DNA of 64,000 nucleotides from Acidobacteriota bacterium (GTDB taxonomy: Bacteria; Acidobacteriota; Blastocatellia; Pyrinomonadales; Pyrinomonadaceae), in assembly GCA_016700175.1 (NCBI GenBank), contig CP065003.1:3420001-3484000 (forward strand). Reading direction: 5' to 3'. The position numbers were made by a program, and so were the translations under genes. This document shows, piece after piece, positions 27,247 through 36,341 of this stretch; within the stretch, counting starts at the first letter, position 1, and every line of letters starts with the position of its first letter. The notes beneath the pieces are model-generated. The model had not been told where the DNA came from. It was given only the letters and a program-made list of their open reading frames with translations, and searched no databases.

Positions 27247-30200
27247 GTGGCTTTTTGTCTCGCGGCGCTTGTGCTCTTGTCGTCAGCTGAAACCTCTTCG
27301 CAATTGAAGGCGGGCTCTGACACCGTCATCGACACGGCCCGGCTTGTGGTCCAGACCGGACACTCCGGTTCAATCAACGACATCGCGATCTCGGCCGATG
27401 GCAAGCTCATCGCCTCCGCCGGAGAGGAAGGAATCGTGATCATCTGGGATGCCGAATCGAAACGGATGCTCCGCGTGCTCAAAGGACATTCCGGGCCAGT
27501 GAAGAAACTTGCCTTTTCGAAAGACGGGAAGTTTCTCGCGGCAGGCACCGGTTCCCGGGAGGAAGACGCGCCCGGGGACCTCGACGAGCGCGAACGAGCC
27601 GGTTTCGAGATCCGTGTGTGGACCGTCCCGGGCTGGGAAGAGGCGGCGGTTCTTCGGGGGCATACTGGTGAGATAACCGGTCTTCAGTACACTTTCGATT
27701 CCCAGCCCGTATTGATCAGTTCTTCCGCGGACGGCTCCGTGCGTCGGTGGACGGGCGATGGCGAGGTTCTGTTTGAAGCCGAAGATGTGGGGCGTCCGGG
27801 GGACAAGCGGGGGGATCCGGTCACCGCAGTTGCCGTCAGTCCTGACTCAAAGCAGATAGCTTTCAAAGTCGAGTCCGAAAACGAGATACGCCTCGTATCT
27901 TCCAGGGACGGTAGCCATATCAGGAAGCTGGATGTGGTCTACGAAGAGAACGGCCACAATCTCGCCTTTACACACGATTCGCGCTTCCTTATCGCGACCT
28001 CGCAGAATCCCTATTTCGCAATGTCTGCTGTTTCTTACGAGGGAATAGCCGAGATCTGGGACCTCAAGAATGACGGAGCGGGAGGGAGGCCTGTTGCGAG
28101 CTTTGGCGGAGGCGATCCAAGAGACATCGATGCGGTAGGTCTGTACGGGCCGATCGCCGTCTCGCCCGACTCAGTTTCGGCCTTGGTTCCCTGCAAAACA
28201 ACCGGCGGCCTCTGCCGCATTTGGCTCACGAAAGCGGGGAACTGGAACATGGAGGAGTTCGCGAACCCTTGTTTCAACGAGATAACCCAGTTCAATTCGA
28301 TAAATCTGAGTTCCGATGGCAAGTACTTCGGCTGGGCTGAAGGGATCGCATCCACCGGCGGAAGCGCCGGAGGGGGTTTCGGTGAAGAAGCTTTGGGGAT
28401 TGCCCGTATCGAAGACCTCGCGTCCCGTTCGGGCGGCGATTCTTGTTCAGACTCGCAATTCCCCGCATTCGCAGAAACAAATGTAACCGCTGATCTCTTG
28501 GTGCTGGGAGCCGGCGAAAAAATACAGTCCGGCGGTACGATCTGGGATCTGAAGTCGTCAATTTCTACGCATTTCGGCCAGACGGTTGATGATTTCTCGG
28601 AAGACTCACCTTTTAACCGGAATCCGACCAACTGCCTGACCAGGTTCTCACGGTCCGGAAAGAGAGCTGTCTATTCGAAATGCGCTGCAGAGCCTGACGA
28701 TGAGGACTTCTCCGCGGGAAGAGAACTGTCGGTGGTCGATGTCGACTCGGGAAGGGTCATCTACGATGTGCCGCTCAAGCATTCGGACGACTACCAAGCT
28801 GAGTGGTGGGACACGCGATTCGTCAGGTTCGCACAGGATGACAGACTACTGGTCGTAGCCTCGAAACACAGGATCAGCGTTTTCAACGTCGATGACAAGC
28901 GCCTCGAATGGACGGCAGAGGTCCGGTCGGACTACGGTAGGTATTTCGCGGGCGGACACGAATATGCGTATCCGTACGCACTTGATCGAACGGGATCGTT
29001 CCTCGTGTTTAACGAGTGTCCGCCTCCACAGGGCAATTCCGCGGTACCCTGCTCGATGAAGCGAGTCGACCTGCGGACCTTTGAGGTGAGGAATATCACA
29101 GAACTTGGGTGCTCGAACGAGTTTCTCGCGGTCGTCCCAAACGGGAAGAGCGTTCTCGCAGAGGAGTGCTACGGGGGACAGAACGGACTTCTCATTGTGG
29201 ATATCGACACGGGAAGGCGGTCCAGGCTGCCGTTGTCCGACGATCCCGGGGACCTGTTCGGATTCACACGGCTCGAGTTCTCGCCTGACGGGAAGTTCCT
29301 GCTTGCAGGCGTAAATCTTGTACGGCTTTTGGAAACGGGTTCGGAACCTGAAGCCGGCGTAGATCCGGGGGAAGGGATAAGCGGTATCGGGGACGATTAC
29401 CCTGTCCTGAAGCTCTTCGATACGGATTCCTGGAAGGAAGTGAAAGCGTTTCCCGGGCAGAGTCCGGAGATCTTTGCTTTCTCCGGCGACTCCCGATATG
29501 TAGCTTTTTCGGATCGTCTGAGAAAAGTCGTTTCGTTGCGTGAGATCGGGCGCGGCGAAGACATTTCTAAGATTGCTGTCGACGAAGGCATCATCAGCCG
29601 AATCGCGGTTTCCGAAACCGGGGACTACGTCTTCATAAGGCTCGAAGACGGATCGACAAAGGTCGTGGAAACAAAAGGAGGAAAGGAGGTCTGCCGCCTG
29701 TTCTCCCTGAGGGATGGAAACTGGGCGGTGACGACGCCCACCGGTCATTTCGACGCCTCGCCCGGCGGCCGGGAAATGCTCCATTATGTCGTCGGAGTGG
29801 AGACGGTCACGCTCGATCAGATGAAGGACCGCTATTACAGACCCGGCCTTCTGAGATCGATCTTCGAAGGGGAGTTTAGAGGGACCGAGACCTTGTTCAC
29901 TTCGAATGACCTTTTTCCCGAGGTTTCTTTCACGCCGCGCCTTGAAGGCAAAAAGCAGGTCGAGATCAGCCTCCGGAACCGGGGTGGAGGGATCGGCCCG
30001 GTTCAGGTGCTTGTGAACGGGAAGGAAGTAGTGGCGGACGCAAGGCCGGAGGGTTTCGATCCAGGTACGAGAGAGACTCTTCTGACTGCAAGTCTCGAAG
30101 GTGCGTCGCTCCTTCCCGGAGCCGACAACAGTATCGAGGTCATCGCCAGGAATGCAGAGGGCTGGCTGACGAATCGCGGAACACCCAAGGGATCGAAATC

Positions 30201-31470
30201 GGTCGAGGTCAAGGGTAGTCCCAATCTCGAACGTCCAAATGTTTACGCGATCGTGGCCGGGGTTTCAGATTATGACGGCACCGAGATCGATCTCAGGTAT
30301 GCAGCGAGGGATGCCGAGGCATTCGCGGCGGCGATAGAGCTTGGCGCGCTTGGGATAACGGAAGATCCGTCGAAAGTGCATATCAGGCTCCTCACGGCGG
30401 GAGGCGAAGGAGCAGAGTTCAGGATCCCGGATGCAAAGATTTACGGCGCTACGAAAGAAGATCTCAAGCAGGCATTCCGCGACTTCGAAGCGGCAAGACC
30501 GGAGGATATCTTTGTCGTCTTTCTTTCCGGACACGGGATATCTATCTCGCTCGGCCCGGATTCCCGGGATTCAAGTTACGACAACTACCTTTTCCTCACT
30601 CAGGATGCCGATACCAACAACAAGAACTTCTTCGCCGCGAGGCTTGAGAGGGAAAAGAAGGCGCTTTCAGGGGAAGAGATAAAGGAGCTGATGAAGCAGA
30701 ACAGGGCCTTGAAACAGATAATGATCCTCGACACCTGTGCGGCGGGTGCCGTCGGGAACAGCTACTTGTCGAGGGACATACCCTCGGACCAGATCCGGGC
30801 GCTTGAGGCTCTGAAGGACAGTATGGGCTTCCTGGTGCTGGCGGGCAGTTCGGCTGACAGGGTGAGTTACGAAGCCAGCAGCTACGGAGGCCTTTTGACC
30901 TATTCACTGCTCTATGGGATCAAACAGGAGTTCGCTCTCGAAGACGGAAATGCGTATGTAGGCGATCTCTTCGACTACGCGAAGAAAAAGGTCCCCGAGC
31001 TCGCGAAGGAGATCGGTATCGTTCAGAATCCAAGGGTCTTCGGCGAGATCGAAGGGAGAATCCCGATGCTCAGATTCTCCGAGGAGGACAGAAAAGCGAT
31101 CAAGCTGCAGGTAAGGAAGCCGGTGATCTCCCGGCCCGTTCTGATAAACAGGGATCTGGACTATGACGATCTTAATCTCGGCACCATGCTGGCAACGGCG
31201 TTAAAGGATCTCAAGTTTTCCGAGTCAAAAGATAGCGGAGAATCGCCGGTTGATTATTTTGAAGGCGTCGGAGGTCTGGACGCGATCAGCCCGAGCGGAT
31301 CTTACTATGTGACGGAAGGCAGGCTCGTGATCAGGATCAGGCTTATCAGGAACAACCGGCCATTGGGCGAAGCGACGACCCTGGAAGGGAATGCCGGTAA
31401 TCCAGGGGAGCTGATCTCCAGACTCGTGGATCTGATCGTCTCAAGGGCCGCACAAACGACCGGGAACTGA
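27247..31470 (+). CDS. exported WD40-caspase protein 3
   Basis: 1407 residues from GTG 27247, starting with a hydrophobic leader (VAFCLAALVLLSSA) but with no basic n-region. An ATG at 27216 with a good AGGAAGAGG site upstream is in another frame and would supply one if a base were lost from the GGG at about 27240. Residues 30-820 hold divergent WD40-like repeats. The linker WAVTTPTGHFDASPGG starts at 826, the Ig-like GIGPVQVLVNGKEVV follows, and the caspase fold starts at 998 with H1096 (LSGHGIS) and C1164 (LDTCAAGA). Same architecture as proteins 1 and 2 but an independently diverged sequence, so it shows what the ancestral module looked like. Last gene of the row, 15 bases from the convergent regulator. 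Confidence 0.88.
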   Translation: MAFCLAALVLLSSAETSSQLKAGSDTVIDTARLVVQTGHSGSINDIAISADGKLIASAGEEGIVIIWDAESKRMLRVLKGHSGPVKKLAFSKDGKFLAAGTGSREEDAPGDLDERERAGFEIRVWTVPGWEEAAVLRGHTGEITGLQYTFDSQPVLISSSADGSVRRWTGDGEVLFEAEDVGRPGDKRGDPVTAVAVSPDSKQIAFKVESENEIRLVSSRDGSHIRKLDVVYEENGHNLAFTHDSRFLIATSQNPYFAMSAVSYEGIAEIWDLKNDGAGGRPVASFGGGDPRDIDAVGLYGPIAVSPDSVSALVPCKTTGGLCRIWLTKAGNWNMEEFANPCFNEITQFNSINLSSDGKYFGWAEGIASTGGSAGGGFGEEALGIARIEDLASRSGGDSCSDSQFPAFAETNVTADLLVLGAGEKIQSGGTIWDLKSSISTHFGQTVDDFSEDSPFNRNPTNCLTRFSRSGKRAVYSKCAAEPDDEDFSAGRELSVVDVDSGRVIYDVPLKHSDDYQAEWWDTRFVRFAQDDRLLVVASKHRISVFNVDDKRLEWTAEVRSDYGRYFAGGHEYAYPYALDRTGSFLVFNECPPPQGNSAVPCSMKRVDLRTFEVRNITELGCSNEFLAVVPNGKSVLAEECYGGQNGLLIVDIDTGRRSRLPLSDDPGDLFGFTRLEFSPDGKFLLAGVNLVRLLETGSEPEAGVDPGEGISGIGDDYPVLKLFDTDSWKEVKAFPGQSPEIFAFSGDSRYVAFSDRLRKVVSLREIGRGEDISKIAVDEGIISRIAVSETGDYVFIRLEDGSTKVVETKGGKEVCRLFSLRDGNWAVTTPTGHFDASPGGREMLHYVVGVETVTLDQMKDRYYRPGLLRSIFEGEFRGTETLFTSNDLFPEVSFTPRLEGKKQVEISLRNRGGGIGPVQVLVNGKEVVADARPEGFDPGTRETLLTASLEGASLLPGADNSIEVIARNAEGWLTNRGTPKGSKSVEVKGSPNLERPNVYAIVAGVSDYDGTEIDLRYAARDAEAFAAAIELGALGITEDPSKVHIRLLTAGGEGAEFRIPDAKIYGATKEDLKQAFRDFEAARPEDIFVVFLSGHGISISLGPDSRDSSYDNYLFLTQDADTNNKNFFAARLEREKKALSGEEIKELMKQNRALKQIMILDTCAAGAVGNSYLSRDIPSDQIRALEALKDSMGFLVLAGSSADRVSYEASSYGGLLTYSLLYGIKQEFALEDGNAYVGDLFDYAKKKVPELAKEIGIVQNPRVFGEIEGRIPMLRFSEEDRKAIKLQVRKPVISRPVLINRDLDYDDLNLGTMLATALKDLKFSESKDSGESPVDYFEGVGGLDAISPSGSYYVTEGRLVIRIRLIRNNRPLGEATTLEGNAGNPGELISRLVDLIVSRAAQTTGN

Positions 31471-31484
31471 GAGCGGCGTTCCAG

Positions 31485-32414
31485 TCAGTTTGTCTTCGGA
31501 TCTTCACGTAGAATTTCCAAACCGTAACGGTATCGGCTTTCCGTTCCGACCCGCTCGGCCGTCACTCGAAACCTCCCAAATTTCAGGTCGTCGCGACCGA
31601 CTATCACCTCCAGAACGGGCCCTTTTTCTCCGGACTTCGAGGAAATCAAAGTGCGCGACCAGATCTCTTGTTCCTCGAGATCTCTTATCCAAACGGAGTA
31701 ATTGCCTGCGGCAGCGGACTCCGGCAGCTGGATCGAAAGGTTCAGCTGGGTAGTGTCGTCTCCGATCCGGACCGCGCGAAACACATTCGTGGTTCTCATG
31801 CCAGGAACGAACGCCAAAGTCGCGAAAACCTGATTCGATTGGTTCTGCCTGACGGGCGGGGCAGTCGAGGTCGGCGCCTGTCCCGGGCCGGAGGAGTCAT
31901 TAACCTCGCGATCGTTCCTGTTTCCCGGAAGAGGACTACCGTTGGCGTCCGGGCTCACGGGAACAGTGGGTGTGTCGAGGTTCGCTTCTGCGACAGGCTG
32001 CGGTTGGGTTTGCAGGATCCAGAGCGACCAGAGAATGCCTATGGCGATCAGCAGGATCGTGGCGATGCTTGCGAACTGCAGTACGGGAATCCTGAACGAA
32101 AATCCTTCGAACAGACCCGCCAAGAACCCTTTGCTCTCAGGCTTCAGCCTTGCCAGCTCGCGATGAAACACACGGGCCGCAGTAACCTTCGCATGTCGTT
32201 CCGGCGACACAAGATAGCCTTGTTCAAACCTCGCTGTTTCATCTGAGTCCATTTCGCTTCTGACATACCGGTCGATCAAGCGCATTTCTGCGGTTTCGAC
32301 CTGCTCGAAAAGGTCGTCGTCAAGGAAATACGACTCCTCGAACGCTTCAAGCTCTTCGCCGGCCAGTTCTCCGAACAGATAAAAATCGATGTTGGTTTGC
32401 TGATCTGTGCTCAT
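31485..32414 (-). CDS. single-pass membrane regulator, probable anti-sigma factor
   Basis: About 309 residues from ATG 32414 (GTG 32435 is an alternative). The N-terminal 100 residues are acidic and helical (YLFGELAGEELEAFEESYF), like the cytoplasmic part of anti-sigma proteins but without a zinc-binding HXXXCXXC motif. A membrane segment lies at about 118-140 (FASIATILLIAIGILWSLWIL). A Pro/Ser/Asn-rich linker and a beta-rich outer domain of about 110 residues follow. It sits 30-50 bases downstream of the ECF sigma gene on the same strand, the usual sigma/anti-sigma arrangement, so the call rests on context. It is convergent with the caspase row. Confidence 0.65.
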   Translation of the reverse strand: MSTDQQTNIDFYLFGELAGEELEAFEESYFLDDDLFEQVETAEMRLIDRYVRSEMDSDETARFEQGYLVSPERHAKVTAARVFHRELARLKPESKGFLAGLFEGFSFRIPVLQFASIATILLIAIGILWSLWILQTQPQPVAEANLDTPTVPVSPDANGSPLPGNRNDREVNDSSGPGQAPTSTAPPVRQNQSNQVFATLAFVPGMRTTNVFRAVRIGDDTTQLNLSIQLPESAAAGNYSVWIRDLEEQEIWSRTLISSKSGEKGPVLEVIVGRDDLKFGRFRVTAERVGTESRYRYGLEILREDPKTN

Positions 32415-32465
32415 TTCTAAGATCTGATCCTCCACGTCTTTAAAGTGGAAGGATCGACAAAAACC

Positions 32466-33035
32466 TTACATCCGGTCACCGTTTTTTTCGCCCAGGCAAT
32501 TCTCGACACAGGTTCCCACTTTTTTTCGGAGCCTGCAGATATTCGTGTACAGCGTGCCGGCGCTCATTCCGTTGTCGCCTGCAAGCTTCTTTCGCTGCTC
32601 GATGTGGGTCTTGTCGGTCCCTTTGATCCTGTAAAAGGACACAAGCAGGTTGCGTTTGTCTTCGGGAAGTTCTTTAAGACAGCCGCGGAGGCAGTTGATT
32701 TCCTCGGGGGTTTCCTCGAGCTCGGGCGGAGCTTCGACCAGTTGGTCCGGCACGAGGTGCCCCGAATCGTCTTCGTCCGATCCATTTCTTATGGCGCCGG
32801 AAGAGTCGATGGAAACGGTCGTCGGATTCTTGAACGCTTCCAGACAAACGAACTTCGCGATCCCGAACACATACTTGCGAAGATCCTCGACCACTTCGCC
32901 TTCGCTGATCTTCGATACTGCCCTGAAGATCACCTCGTCGGCATAGTCTTCGGCAGGCGAGAGCCTACGGCCGGAGAAGTACATTACAAGCTTCTGCCGG
33001 AGTTTCTTGAATTCGACTTCGTTCTCGAAGTGCAA
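32466..33035 (-). CDS. ECF-type RNA polymerase sigma factor
   Basis: 189 residues. Sigma region 2 lies at about 10-70 (DYADEVIFRAVSKI, LRKYVFGIAKFVCLEAFK) and region 4 at about 115-175 (CLKELPEDKRNLLVSFY, then a helix-turn-helix around LAGDNGMSAGTLYTNICRLRKKV). The linker is acidic. The start is TTG at 33035, preceded by AAGGGG at seven bases. It should direct RNA polymerase to a small regulon released by the membrane protein encoded just downstream. The nearby caspase genes and the divergent secreted protein at 33263 are candidate targets, but I could not identify its promoter motif. Confidence 0.85.
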   Translation of the reverse strand: MHFENEVEFKKLRQKLVMYFSGRRLSPAEDYADEVIFRAVSKISEGEVVEDLRKYVFGIAKFVCLEAFKNPTTVSIDSSGAIRNGSDEDDSGHLVPDQLVEAPPELEETPEEINCLRGCLKELPEDKRNLLVSFYRIKGTDKTHIEQRKKLAGDNGMSAGTLYTNICRLRKKVGTCVENCLGEKNGDRM

Positions 33036-33262
33036 GTTCGTTCCCCTTACGCACGAAAGCGGAAATACCGAAGAAAAGTCAGGAGCGACACTAGAGCTTT
33101 ATTTCATTCGACATAGGCTGTCAAGAAAGTGTGCCGTTCCGCGGACAACCGGGCAAAACCCGCATCCGGCAACGCGAACTGTAAGGAAATCCCCGCTGCC
33201 GCCACTTAAAGCCATACGCCGTGATAAATGGCGAAATCAAACCACCAGAGAGGAATAATTAA

Positions 33263-33925
33263 ATGACGATAAATACACTTTTGACGGCTATGACAGTGAT
33301 ACTTCTTTTCGTATCGAGCTCCCTTGCAAGCGCCGGGAATATGCTGGTTGACGGCAAGATCGCAATGCGGGGACACTCTGCTGAGTCTGCGAAGAACATC
33401 AAGACCAGGAAAGCTACCAAAGTGCTGTGCCTGGGTATGGACATCAAAGCTGCGAAGTTCGAGGCATTGATGATGGTGGCAGGCATCGGGTCACGAGAGG
33501 CATTGCTCAAAGAACTGACCTACCTGGAGAGCCATCTCAAGGGAACGCCTGAAGGCGACATCATCGAGAACACCCTGAAGCGAAAGGATCTGACCTATGC
33601 GGATCTCTACAACGCTTTTGACGACGTGGAAAAGGCGCTGCTCGCAAAATTTGGCGGCGAGGAACGATGGGCTTTCAGGACCGGCCTCAAACTGATGGAT
33701 GTGATCCTCGCGAGCGTTCCCGGGATGGAGGCAGAGCTCCAGGAAAATCTTAAGGACCTGAGCGCCTTGGCCGAGGAAGGAGCCGAATACGCTTCCGAAG
33801 AGGAGATCGAACTGCTGGAGTCAATAGCCGGCGTAAAGATCGGGGCGGGCCAGAATCAGGCCGGTTTTGACAAGATCCTGACCCAGGCGACGATCTTCAC
33901 CGAAACCTATATGGATGCTGCGTAA
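33263..33925 (+). CDS. secreted alpha-helical protein of unknown function
   Basis: 220 residues with a signal peptide (MTINTLLTAMTVILLFVSSS, cleavage near LASA). The mature part is helical and acidic, with two cysteines or fewer and no motif I recognise (GMDIKAAKFEALMMVAGIGS, TGLKLMDVILASVPGMEAEL). GAGGAATAATTAA before the ATG is a good ribosome-binding site. It is divergent from the ECF sigma gene and has its own strong terminator, so it is a single-gene unit. Confidence 0.75.
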   Translation: MTINTLLTAMTVILLFVSSSLASAGNMLVDGKIAMRGHSAESAKNIKTRKATKVLCLGMDIKAAKFEALMMVAGIGSREALLKELTYLESHLKGTPEGDIIENTLKRKDLTYADLYNAFDDVEKALLAKFGGEERWAFRTGLKLMDVILASVPGMEAELQENLKDLSALAEEGAEYASEEEIELLESIAGVKIGAGQNQAGFDKILTQATIFTETYMDAA

Positions 33926-33954
33926 TTCCGGGGTTTCGTTAACGAACGAATTTC

Positions 33955-33984
33955 GCCACCGTGTTCTCGCGGTGGCCTTTTTTT
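33955..33984 (+). terminator. intrinsic terminator
   Basis: GCCACCG/CGGTGGC stem with loop TGTTCTCG followed by CTTTTTTT, 30 bases after the stop of the secreted orphan. Confidence 0.85.
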
Positions 33985-34107
33985 ATGCGGGAGTACATCT
34001 CGCACAGCAAGTTGTCAGGACCGGTCCTGTTATGGCCCCCGATCTTCTCGCCGTTTCATCGGGCCACAATTGAAGCGGAGACCCTGCCGATCACAATCCG
34101 ACTTCCG

Positions 34108-35184
34108 TCACTCAGAACCAACGAAGTTCAGCTGCCTGAACCCGTTACCCTCCCAGACAAGATAGTGCGTTCCCACCCTTTCATCGTCCGAGAGCGCGCC
34201 GCGGACGACAACCAAGGAGCTGTCCTTTTTGAACTCAAGCGCCTCCGCCTCGATATCCGTTCCGGGAAGCCCTACTCCGAGGCCCGCCATCTGCTCGGGG
34301 AAGTAGACGCGGCCCGTCTTGGCGTCGATCACGGCTCCGACGAGGCAGTTCGTGCCGCAGCCCCAGTAGGTAAGAATGAAGTGTCCGGCGAAGTTCACGC
34401 CTTCTTTCTGCGCTTCGGTAAGCCTTGTCCGGAACATCCTCGCGTCCTTGTGGCTGTCCAGGTTGACAGCCTTGACGGTCCCGTTCCAGACCTCGGCCTT
34501 GTGATCCTCGAACTTCGGTGTGTCCTGCGAGGCGCCCGCCGTCCGAACGTCTCCCGACGTCAGCGCTCCGAAGAATGCGTAATTCGCGTTCGGGCCGTTC
34601 ACGGAGAGACGCCAGTGGGTGAAGTCCTCGACGTTGTTGCATCCGTTCCCGCGTCCCTGAAAGACGAGAAAGTAATCCGCACCTCCCTTGAAGCCGGCAG
34701 AGAACATATCGCTCGCCGATCCCACCTTGCCGCGGAACTTCAATTCTTTGTAAAGGAGCGGCCCGCCGCCGGGTGAGTCCTCTCCGTCGTGTATGTCAGC
34801 GGCGTAATACTCGCGCTCGGCAGGGATGGGAATTGTGAGAGCGCCTACCGCGTCTTTCAGCGAGAACGTGAACATCCACGAAGTCGACATCACGCCGACA
34901 CGCGTTCCTATCTCGTCGAACTCCGACCAGGTTTCGGACGACTCAGAGATCTGTCGAAGCGCGTCCAGGCCACGCACGATCTCGAATCCCGCCGCGTCGA
35001 GGTATAGCGAGGACTCGGACGCGTACTTCATCTTCGAAAGGATCTCGCGCTCATAGTCGTCGACTGCGCTTTTGCTCGAGAAATAGGTCCCCTTCTCCGC
35101 GCAACAGGCGCAGGCGAACGCCTGCTGGAAAAGCGAAAGGACCAACAAAGGTAGCAAAATCAGTATCAGCGGTGTTTTCTTCAT
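34108..35184 (-). CDS. exported protein with NFAGHF/WGCGTNC motif
   Basis: 358 residues from ATG 35184, with a signal peptide ending FQQAFACACC (a lipoprotein-like Ala-Cys is possible). The N-terminal half is unrecognised. The C-terminal half carries GVNFAGHFILTYWGCGTNC and AKTGRVYFPEQ, a motif set seen in small exported Gram-negative proteins of unknown function. Four clustered cysteines near the mature N terminus might bind metal or form disulfides. It converges on the secreted orphan at 33263. Confidence 0.7.
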   Translation of the reverse strand: MKKTPLILILLPLLVLSLFQQAFACACCAEKGTYFSSKSAVDDYEREILSKMKYASESSLYLDAAGFEIVRGLDALRQISESSETWSEFDEIGTRVGVMSTSWMFTFSLKDAVGALTIPIPAEREYYAADIHDGEDSPGGGPLLYKELKFRGKVGSASDMFSAGFKGGADYFLVFQGRGNGCNNVEDFTHWRLSVNGPNANYAFFGALTSGDVRTAGASQDTPKFEDHKAEVWNGTVKAVNLDSHKDARMFRTRLTEAQKEGVNFAGHFILTYWGCGTNCLVGAVIDAKTGRVYFPEQMAGLGVGLPGTDIEAEALEFKKDSSLVVVRGALSDDERVGTHYLVWEGNGFRQLNFVGSE

Positions 35185-35285
35185 AGCGTCAGCCTGCAGG
35201 TTCATTTCTTACGATCATACTCGGGGAGCCCGGGCGGGATTATACACTCTGCAGCAAGGCGCCCCGCCCGGCTTCCCGTCTTCAA

Positions 35286-36266
35286 ATGCGCTCTATGGGA
35301 CTCAAAACTATCTTCTTGATGTTTGCGATCGTGATCGCGGCAGCCGGTACTGTCCTTTCACAGCAATCCGGCTACCTGTCGGAATGGGATGATTTCAGGA
35401 CGAAACTGATCCGGAAAGAGAAGTCGTTTCAGGCGGCGGAGCCGCTTGAGGACGGCCGCGACGGCTTTCAGCTTGTCACCTACAGCTCCGATGGGATGAT
35501 CCTCAAAGCGCTTCTCAAGAAAGGTCAAGCGGCAAAGAGAGATCGCCGCCCCGCCGTTGTATACCTTCACGGAGGCTTCGCACTTACCTATGGCCAAATG
35601 GAGTTCACAAGAGGCTTCTCAGAGGCCGGCTTCGTGGTTCTCGCACCTTCCTGGCGCGGCGAGAACTCGAACCCCGGCCATTTCGAGCTCTTTCTGGGCG
35701 AGGTCCGTGATGCGAAAGCCGCCGTGCGTTGGCTTGCAAAGCAGGATTACGTCGATCCCGAACGGATTTACATCTTTGGCTGGAGCGTGGGCGGCGGGAT
35801 CGCACTGAATTTGAGCCTCCACGGGGACATCCCGGTCCGGCTTTCCGGTTCAAGCGCGGGAATCTATGACAGGGAGCTGATCCGGTCCTGGGCGACCGAA
35901 GACGATTACATAAAATTCCCTTACGATCATACCGACGAGCGGGAGAACTACTTTCGTCTGCCTATTTACAATTTGAAGTCGATGGTGCGACCGCACATCG
36001 CATTTGTCGGTTCGGAAGACGGGTACGATGACGCCGCAAAACTGCTGGCGGATCTGTACCCGGATCAGAAGACAAGGCTTGACCTGCGGAAGTTGGCGGG
36101 GGATCACGTCTCAAGCGTCAAACCGGCAGTGGAACAGTTCATCAAGATGATATGGAGTCTAGAGGAGGCCAACTCGGATCGGGGTTATAGCGGCCCGACA
36201 AAAACATTCTCAGCGCAGGCTACTCGGGATTCTTGCGTTCTCCGGGCAGTAAGAGACAAAGCCTGA
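35286..36266 (+). CDS. secreted alpha/beta hydrolase (prolyl oligopeptidase / dienelactone hydrolase type)
   Basis: 326 residues, signal peptide ending GTVLSQQ. The fold is clear: RRPAVVYLHGGFAL (oxyanion HGG), GFVVLAPSWRGE, the nucleophile elbow FGWSVGGGIAL with S167, an acid in FVGSEDGYDD and a late His in LAGDHVSS. It probably cleaves peptide or ester bonds outside the cytoplasm. The last 30 residues (after about 300) are low in conservation. Divergent from the preceding exported-protein gene. Confidence 0.85.
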   Translation: MRSMGLKTIFLMFAIVIAAAGTVLSQQSGYLSEWDDFRTKLIRKEKSFQAAEPLEDGRDGFQLVTYSSDGMILKALLKKGQAAKRDRRPAVVYLHGGFALTYGQMEFTRGFSEAGFVVLAPSWRGENSNPGHFELFLGEVRDAKAAVRWLAKQDYVDPERIYIFGWSVGGGIALNLSLHGDIPVRLSGSSAGIYDRELIRSWATEDDYIKFPYDHTDERENYFRLPIYNLKSMVRPHIAFVGSEDGYDDAAKLLADLYPDQKTRLDLRKLAGDHVSSVKPAVEQFIKMIWSLEEANSDRGYSGPTKTFSAQATRDSCVLRAVRDKA

Positions 36267-36341
36267 CAACCACTTGAGAACCAATCTGGCTGAATCGCTC
36301 CGCCGGCAACGGGCTCCCGTACCTGATTCGATTTTCTTGTC

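Noticed and set aside
15840..31470. Classical antiphage defence island
   Set aside because: No restriction, CBASS, retron, CRISPR, integrase or transposase genes are nearby, and all the caspases carry export signals. A defence role is not excluded but nothing here shows it.
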